Source of the DNA: Bacteroidota bacterium
GTDB lineage: Bacteria > Bacteroidota > Ignavibacteria > Ignavibacteriales > Ignavibacteriaceae
DNA: 11,436 nt
Direction: 5' to 3'
Assembly: GCA_021796135.1 (NCBI GenBank)
Contig: JAJYOQ010000097.1
Coordinates: forward strand, 1-11,436
Part shown: positions 7,277 through 11,436 of the stretch, piece after piece
How the letters are laid out: every line of letters begins with the position of its first letter
Position numbering within the stretch: the stretch's first letter is position 1
Made by a program: the position numbers and the translations under genes
The notes under the pieces: model-generated
What the model saw: only the letters and a program-made list of their open reading frames with translations
What the model was told of the DNA's origin: nothing
The model's database searches: none

Positions 7277-8326
7277 ATGAATAAAAAACTAAAAGTAGCC
7301 ATAGCTTTTAACGAAGCAAATCCGGATTTGTATGTAAGACCGGCAATTACTGATCCTAAAGAGATGAATTTTGTCCCTTATTTTGAGGTAGAAAATCTAA
7401 CCCCAATTGAAGAATATGAAATATTAGTAAAACGGCTTAATTCCGCAGGTTTTGATGCCTATTCTTTTAATCTGCAAGACGATCTCAATTCACTTTTAAT
7501 TGATGTTAAAAAGAACAAACCGGATGTAATTTTCAATTTTATTGAATTGTATAAAGAAAATTCAAGGCTTGAAATGAATATGGTTGGGGTGCTTGAGCTA
7601 TTGGGAATACCATATACAGGCGCTCCTCCGATTTCTTTAGCCAACTGCCAAAATAAAGTTCTTGCAAAGCGAATACTTAACACGCAAGGTATAAATACTC
7701 CTAAATTTATGCTAGTAAAGGAGAATCACGGCAATTTAAAGCATAACTTAAAATTCCCGCTTATTGTTAAACCGGCATTTGAAGATGCAAGTGTAGGAAT
7801 TGAGAACGATTCTATTGTTGAGAATAACAAACAGCTTTTAAAAAGAATAAATTATGTCCACCAGTCTTTTCTTCAGCCGGCTCTTATTGAGGAATTTATC
7901 GAAGGCAGAGAATTAAATGTTGCAATTTTTGGTAATAGTAATCCCGTTGCACTTCCAATAAGTGAAATAGATTTTAGTCAAATGCCCGAGCATCTATTTG
8001 ATATTGTCAGTTATCAGGCAAAGTGGGATCCTAATCATGAAGCGTATCACAAAACTATTCCTAGCTGCCCTGCAAATTTACCGATTGAAATTGAAATGAA
8101 AGCTAAAGAAATAGCTATTGCTTCATTTAAGGCAATGGAATGTCGTGACTACTGCAGAGTAGATATGCGCTTGACAAAAGATAACGAAATATTTGTCCTG
8201 GAAGTTAATCCGAATCCCGATTTAACGGAAGGCGCGGGTTTTATGCGTTCTGCAGAGGCTGCAGGTTATACATTTGATCAAGTACTTGAAAAAATTATTG
8301 GTTTTGCCCTGGATAGGAAAAATTAA
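7277..8326 (+). CDS. D-Ala-D-Ala-ligase-like ATP-grasp enzyme (probable peptide or amide ligase)
   Basis: This 349-residue protein has an N-terminal Rossmann-like preATP-grasp domain (about 1-115, with LLGIPYTGAPP at 108-117) followed by the ATP-grasp domain. Visible ATP and metal residues are K127 in CQNKVLAKR, K165 in IVKPAFEDASVGI, E205/E206, GRE (210-212), R294-x-D296 in CRVDMRL, and E309/N311/N313 in LEVNPNP. Family enzymes make an acyl phosphate from a carboxylate and join it to an amine. True Ddl ends this site with Asn-x-x-Pro-Gly-Met-Thr; here it is NPNPDLTEGAG, so the substrate is probably not D-alanine. It lies 12 nt before an MFS transporter gene, an arrangement like the ligase and exporter genes of the bacilysin locus. 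ATG at 7277 chosen; no Shine-Dalgarno is visible. The product is unknown. Confidence 0.85.
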   Translation: MNKKLKVAIAFNEANPDLYVRPAITDPKEMNFVPYFEVENLTPIEEYEILVKRLNSAGFDAYSFNLQDDLNSLLIDVKKNKPDVIFNFIELYKENSRLEMNMVGVLELLGIPYTGAPPISLANCQNKVLAKRILNTQGINTPKFMLVKENHGNLKHNLKFPLIVKPAFEDASVGIENDSIVENNKQLLKRINYVHQSFLQPALIEEFIEGRELNVAIFGNSNPVALPISEIDFSQMPEHLFDIVSYQAKWDPNHEAYHKTIPSCPANLPIEIEMKAKEIAIASFKAMECRDYCRVDMRLTKDNEIFVLEVNPNPDLTEGAGFMRSAEAAGYTFDQVLEKIIGFALDRKN

Positions 8327-8338
8327 AGGAACCAAGTT

Positions 8339-9574
8339 ATGAATGATCAGAAGAAAGAATTAACAAAAAAAGTTTTAAATCTTACTGTTCTAGTTTCTGC
8401 ACTCGGTTATTTTGTAGATATATATGATTTGCTCATTTTCGGAATAGTTCGTGTTCCAAGCTTAAAATATCTGGGATTTCACGGTAACGAGCTGATTGAT
8501 TCGGGAGTTTTTCTTTTAAATATGCAAATGGGCGGAATGCTAATCGGTGGTATATTATGGGGAATATGGGGTGATAAAAAGGGACGCATTTCGGTTCTTT
8601 TTGGATCAATTTTCCTCTATTCCGCAGCTAATTTTCTAAATGCGTTTGTTACGTCAATCGGAATGTATGCTGCATTAAGATTCTTAGCCGGAGTAGGATT
8701 GGCAGGTGAATTGGGGGCTGCAATAACTCTTGTCAGTGAAGTAATGACCAAAGAAACACGCGGCTACGGTACAACAATGGTTGCATCAATAGGAGTTATG
8801 GGAGCCATTCTAGGCGGTATAGTCGGAGATATTTTCTCATGGCAAACCGCATATATAATCGGTGCAGCGCTTGGAATAATTTTACTAATAACACGTTTAA
8901 GCCTATTTGAATCAGGAATGTATAATTCTATTAAATTATCCAATATTAAGAAAGGGAATTTCTTTAGCTTGTTTACAAATAAAGACAGGTTCTTAAGATA
9001 TATTAATTCCATTTTAATTGGATTACCTAACTGGTTTGTTATAGGTATACTAATTACATTTTCACCGGAATTTGCAAAAGCCCTTGGAGTAACCGGTACA
9101 ATTAAAGCCGGGAATGCAATTCTTTTTTCTTACCTCGGATTAACTATAGGTGATTTTGCTAGCGGTTTTCTTAGTCAAATATTAAAAAGTCGAAAAAAAG
9201 CAATATTAGTTTTTGTTACTTTAACGGGAATACTTGCTTTAGTTTATCTTTTTTCTAATGGTTTAAGCACATTTGAGTTTTATTTATTATGCACACTTAT
9301 TGGAATCGCCAACGGTTATTGGGCAGTATTTGTAATGTCTGCCTCAGAACAATTCGGCACTAATCTTAGAGCCACGGTAACGACGACAGTTCCTAATTTT
9401 ATTCGAGGTTCAGTAATACCGATTACTCTTGCCTTTAGCTTTTTAAGAGGTTCGCTTGGAATTATTTATTCTACCCTGGCAGTAGGAATTGCGGTTTTTA
9501 TTATAGCTTTTACATCCCTTTACTTTTTAAGAGAAACTTACGGGGTTGATCTAGATTATATTGAAGATATATAA
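8339..9574 (+). CDS. Major facilitator superfamily transporter
   Basis: This 411-residue protein shows about 12 hydrophobic segments and MFS signatures. D27 and D30 in FVDIYDLLIFG lie in helix 1, as in the metabolite/aromatic-acid:H+ symporter subgroup. Motif A, GDKKGR, spans 78-83 between helices 2 and 3, and RFLAGVGLAGELGAA follows from 114 in helix 4. The central loop (about 190-225) is cytoplasmic. Transport is presumably coupled to protons; direction and substrate cannot be told from sequence. The gene begins 12 nt after the ATP-grasp gene with AAGGA properly spaced before its ATG, so it is co-transcribed with the ligase. That makes export of the ligase product, or import of one of its substrates, the simplest roles; both are inferences. 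Confidence 0.9.
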   Translation: MNDQKKELTKKVLNLTVLVSALGYFVDIYDLLIFGIVRVPSLKYLGFHGNELIDSGVFLLNMQMGGMLIGGILWGIWGDKKGRISVLFGSIFLYSAANFLNAFVTSIGMYAALRFLAGVGLAGELGAAITLVSEVMTKETRGYGTTMVASIGVMGAILGGIVGDIFSWQTAYIIGAALGIILLITRLSLFESGMYNSIKLSNIKKGNFFSLFTNKDRFLRYINSILIGLPNWFVIGILITFSPEFAKALGVTGTIKAGNAILFSYLGLTIGDFASGFLSQILKSRKKAILVFVTLTGILALVYLFSNGLSTFEFYLLCTLIGIANGYWAVFVMSASEQFGTNLRATVTTTVPNFIRGSVIPITLAFSFLRGSLGIIYSTLAVGIAVFIIAFTSLYFLRETYGVDLDYIEDI

Positions 9575-9636
9575 ATCAAACCTTAATATCCTGAATTATT
9601 TTTAACATTTTCAAAATATTATTTATATAACTTATT

Positions 9637-10299
9637 ATGCAATTTATCAAAGAAGTCATTAGTTTTTTCCTTCATCTGGATGTCAATCTAAATATTATAA
9701 TAACGCAATATGGGACATTGACATACGCGATTTTATTTGCGGTAATATTTGCGGAAACCGGTTTTGTGCTTACACCGTTTCTTCCCGGTGATTCACTTTT
9801 ATTTGCAGCAGGAGCATTTGCAGCAAGAGGTGTACTTAACGAAAATTATTTGTTTCTAATTCTTGCTTTAGCTGCGATTATAGGAGATACATTAAACTAC
9901 TGGATCGGTCATTTTATCGGACCAAAAGTTTTTCATAAAGAAAAAGTAAGATTTTTCAAAAAAGAGTATTTGGAGCGAACTCATAAATTTTTTGAGAAAT
10001 ACGGAGGGAAAACAATAATTATAGCGCGCTTTATTCCGATTATCCGAACATTTGCCCCGTTTGTAGCAGGAATCGGGGGAATGACTTATTCAAAGTTTAT
10101 CATATACAACATATTAGGAGCAGCTTTGTGGGTTGCGCTATTAGTTTACTCCGGATTCTATTTCGGTAATGTTGAAGTAGTTAAGAATAATTTCTCTTTA
10201 GTAATTGCAGCTATTATTGTTATATCAATTTTGCCTGGGTTGATAGAATTCCTGAGGCAAAGGGCAATAGGGAAGGCAAATGTAAAAAGGCAAAAGTAA
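9637..10299 (+). CDS. DedA-family membrane protein
   Basis: This 220-residue inner-membrane protein has the DedA/VTT domain. Key family residues are present: E40 in FAETGF, D52 in LPGDSLLF, GDTLNYWIG (83-91) and the two arginines R131 and R137 in IARFIPIIRTFAPF. They correspond to the acidic and basic residues shown to be essential in Escherichia coli YqjA/YghB. Family members are implicated in flipping undecaprenyl phosphate or phospholipids and in proton-dependent envelope homeostasis. The last dozen residues are Lys-rich and low complexity. It follows the MFS gene by 62 nt without an evident terminator or Shine-Dalgarno, so it may be read through from that unit or have its own promoter. 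It is convergent with the tonB-family gene. Family assignment is firm; the transported lipid is not known. Confidence 0.93.
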   Translation: MQFIKEVISFFLHLDVNLNIIITQYGTLTYAILFAVIFAETGFVLTPFLPGDSLLFAAGAFAARGVLNENYLFLILALAAIIGDTLNYWIGHFIGPKVFHKEKVRFFKKEYLERTHKFFEKYGGKTIIIARFIPIIRTFAPFVAGIGGMTYSKFIIYNILGAALWVALLVYSGFYFGNVEVVKNNFSLVIAAIIVISILPGLIEFLRQRAIGKANVKRQK

Positions 10300-10335
10300 A
10301 AAGTTTAATATTAAGGATTGTTATTTGAAATAATT

Positions 10336-11058
10336 TTAGAAATACACCGGAATTGTTAGTTGGACTTTTACAGGGACACCTTTTAGTTCACCGGCTTCAA
10401 ATCTTGTTTGACGGACTGCGTTTATTGCCGATTGATCGCATCCGTAACCTAGACCCTTTAAGACAGATACTTTTGTTACTATCCCCATTTCATTTATAAA
10501 GGCAAGTATATATACAGTTCCATGAATATTATTGGCTGAGGCAGCGGGAGGACGGACAACCCTTGCTTTAAGATTATTCATACCGCCGATAGGCACAGGC
10601 ATTTGATCAACTGCCACATAATAAATATCCCTGTTTATTAAAATTCCGGCTTTAGGAGGACCACTACCATTTTCCCCATTTCCATTTCCGCCGCTGCCGG
10701 GCTTACCGTTTGAATTATTATTTCCGGTGTTATTCCCGCCATTAACTGATAAAGCTTTTCCGGTATCTGCAGCAACAGGACTAGAAACAATTTTAGCTCT
10801 TTTAACAAAATCTTTCCGGATATTAATTTTCTCTTTTTTCTTTAACTTTACTTTTTCCGTCCTTTTATGAGTTACGATTCCGCCGCCCGGCGAACCGGGA
10901 GAATTTGATTCTGTAATACCCCCGAATCCGATTTCGACGTATTTATCCCTGAAAATTTTAGGAGATGAATTGAATGAAAGTGAAATAATTAGAATAATTA
11001 TTAAATGAGCGGCAATAGAAGTTATCAGCGCTATATTTTTACTGCTCAATTTTTCCAT
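10336..11058 (-). CDS. tonB: TonB-family energy transducer
   Basis: This 240-residue protein has one N-terminal membrane helix (about 8-28) containing S14-x3-H18, the SxxxH motif with which TonB contacts ExbB/ExbD. A periplasmic linker (about 30-140) follows, and then a TonB C-terminal domain (about 147-240: VAVDQMPVPIGGM, GTVYILAF, GYGCDQSAINAVRQTRF, GVPVKVQLTIPVYF). This domain transfers proton-motive energy to outer-membrane receptors. The linker is unusual: a Lys-rich patch (68-89) and then a Gly/Asn/Ser-rich run (106-133) in place of the Pro-rich rod of Escherichia coli TonB. It lies 44 nt after the exbD/tolR-family gene and no Shine-Dalgarno is seen. Its position after that gene also fits a TolA-like role, but the C-terminal domain favours TonB. 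Confidence 0.92.
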   Translation of the reverse strand: MEKLSSKNIALITSIAAHLIIILIISLSFNSSPKIFRDKYVEIGFGGITESNSPGSPGGGIVTHKRTEKVKLKKKEKINIRKDFVKRAKIVSSPVAADTGKALSVNGGNNTGNNNSNGKPGSGGNGNGENGSGPPKAGILINRDIYYVAVDQMPVPIGGMNNLKARVVRPPAASANNIHGTVYILAFINEMGIVTKVSVLKGLGYGCDQSAINAVRQTRFEAGELKGVPVKVQLTIPVYF

Positions 11059-11088
11059 TGATAGTTGATTTGAATTAAGAAAATAATC

Positions 11089-11100
11089 TTCCTTAAGGAA
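11089..11100. repeat. 12-bp perfect palindrome TTCCTTAAGGAA in the exbD-tonB gap
   Basis: The palindrome lies 2 nt past the exbD/tolR-family stop and about 30 nt before the tonB ATG. With no loop it makes a poor hairpin, and it is not followed by a U-run long enough to look like a terminator. It could be a protein-binding site or chance. Confidence 0.35.
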
Positions 11101-11102
11101 AA

Positions 11103-11436
11103 CTATTTTTTCATAGTAGCCATCAGAAGTTTAGTAGCTCCCGCATTTTTAAGTGCATCAAGCAGCTGTACTACATTACCATAAATAGCATTTTTATCGG
11201 CTTTGACAATAACATCTCTATTATTTTTTTGAATAAAGTCAGTCTGCAAATCTGTAGGTAATTGGGTAATATCCACTTGCTTATTGTTTAGGAATATCTG
11301 GTTTTGAGCATTTAGATAAACTTCAATGCTGTTATTTACCGTAGTCTCAGCAGATGAAGATTGAGGAAGTTTGACTTTTAAGGCTCCGGTAATTAGAAAA
11401 GGGCTGGTAATCATAAATATAATAAGTAAAGTTAAA
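11103..11436 (-). CDS. ExbD/TolR-family protein, C-terminal part (start beyond right edge)
   Basis: The frame is open to the right edge, and 110 codons plus a TAG stop are visible. The visible start reads LTLLIIFMITSPFL, the second half of the family's membrane helix. The conserved helix Asp therefore lies just outside, and the internal ATG at 11414 is not the true start. A periplasmic domain follows: KVKLPQSSS, then the typical EVYLNAQNQIFLNNK and RDVIVKADKNAIYGNVVQLLDALKNAGATKLLMAT. The ...LPxxSS after the helix and VVxLLDxLKxAG are characteristic of TolR/ExbD. The gene upstream, off the window, is expected to be an ExbB/TolQ homologue. It precedes tonB by 44 nt and is distinct from the ExbD at the left edge, so the genome has at least two such modules. 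Confidence 0.9.
   Translation of the reverse strand, partial: LTLLIIFMITSPFLITGALKVKLPQSSSAETTVNNSIEVYLNAQNQIFLNNKQVDITQLPTDLQTDFIQKNNRDVIVKADKNAIYGNVVQLLDALKNAGATKLLMATMKK

Noticed and set aside
10321..10333. TTATTTGAAATAA inverted repeat in the convergent dedA-tonB gap, considered as a terminator
   Set aside because: The arms are all A/T with a one-base loop, so a stable hairpin is not expected.

Overview
The window is AT-rich, and its protein families point to the Bacteroidota/Chlorobi (FCB) group. A member of Ignavibacteria or a relative is my best guess. The evidence is a TonB-family protein with the 'MPxPIGGM' C-terminal style of that group, a KinB-like histidine kinase paired with an NtrC-type regulator, several genes without a clear Shine-Dalgarno sequence, and an ExbB/ExbD pair of the type common in that group. 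The assignment rests on protein style only; there is no rRNA or other marker in the window.

Left part (1-5606, all on the minus strand). A three-gene signalling operon encodes a TPR-repeat protein, a membrane histidine kinase (TM-periplasmic-TM-HAMP-PAS-HisKA-HATPase) and an NtrC-family response regulator. The genes are 13 nt apart and then overlap by 8 nt. Beyond the regulator, after a 277-nt gap, lies exbB followed by exbD (cut by the left edge), a proton-driven energiser of TonB-type transport. The gap carries three copies of a TTTCA-N3-TGAAA palindrome, two of them exactly 31 bp apart within a 16-bp identical repeat. A weak sigma-54-like promoter lies between them and exbB. The layout suggests that the regulator binds there and activates exbBD; this is inference.

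Middle part (5754-10299). Two small divergent transcription units share a 98-nt intergenic region. Leftward are a C39-like papain-fold protein with an unassigned C-terminal helical extension and an isochorismatase-family cysteine hydrolase. Rightward are a D-Ala-D-Ala-ligase-like ATP-grasp enzyme and an MFS transporter 12 nt after it, then a DedA-family membrane protein. The ligase plus exporter pairing resembles dipeptide biosynthetic loci such as bacD/bacE of bacilysin. With the two hydrolases alongside, it may be a small, uncharacterised peptide or amide metabolite locus.

Right part (10336-11436, minus strand). A tonB-family gene follows an exbD/tolR-family gene whose start lies beyond the right edge. 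This is a second, separate energiser module, convergent with dedA. The window therefore holds parts of two proton-motive-force-coupled envelope systems. No rRNA, tRNA, CRISPR array, insertion sequence or phage gene was seen, and no gene-free stretch exceeds 300 bases; the longest is 903-1179.
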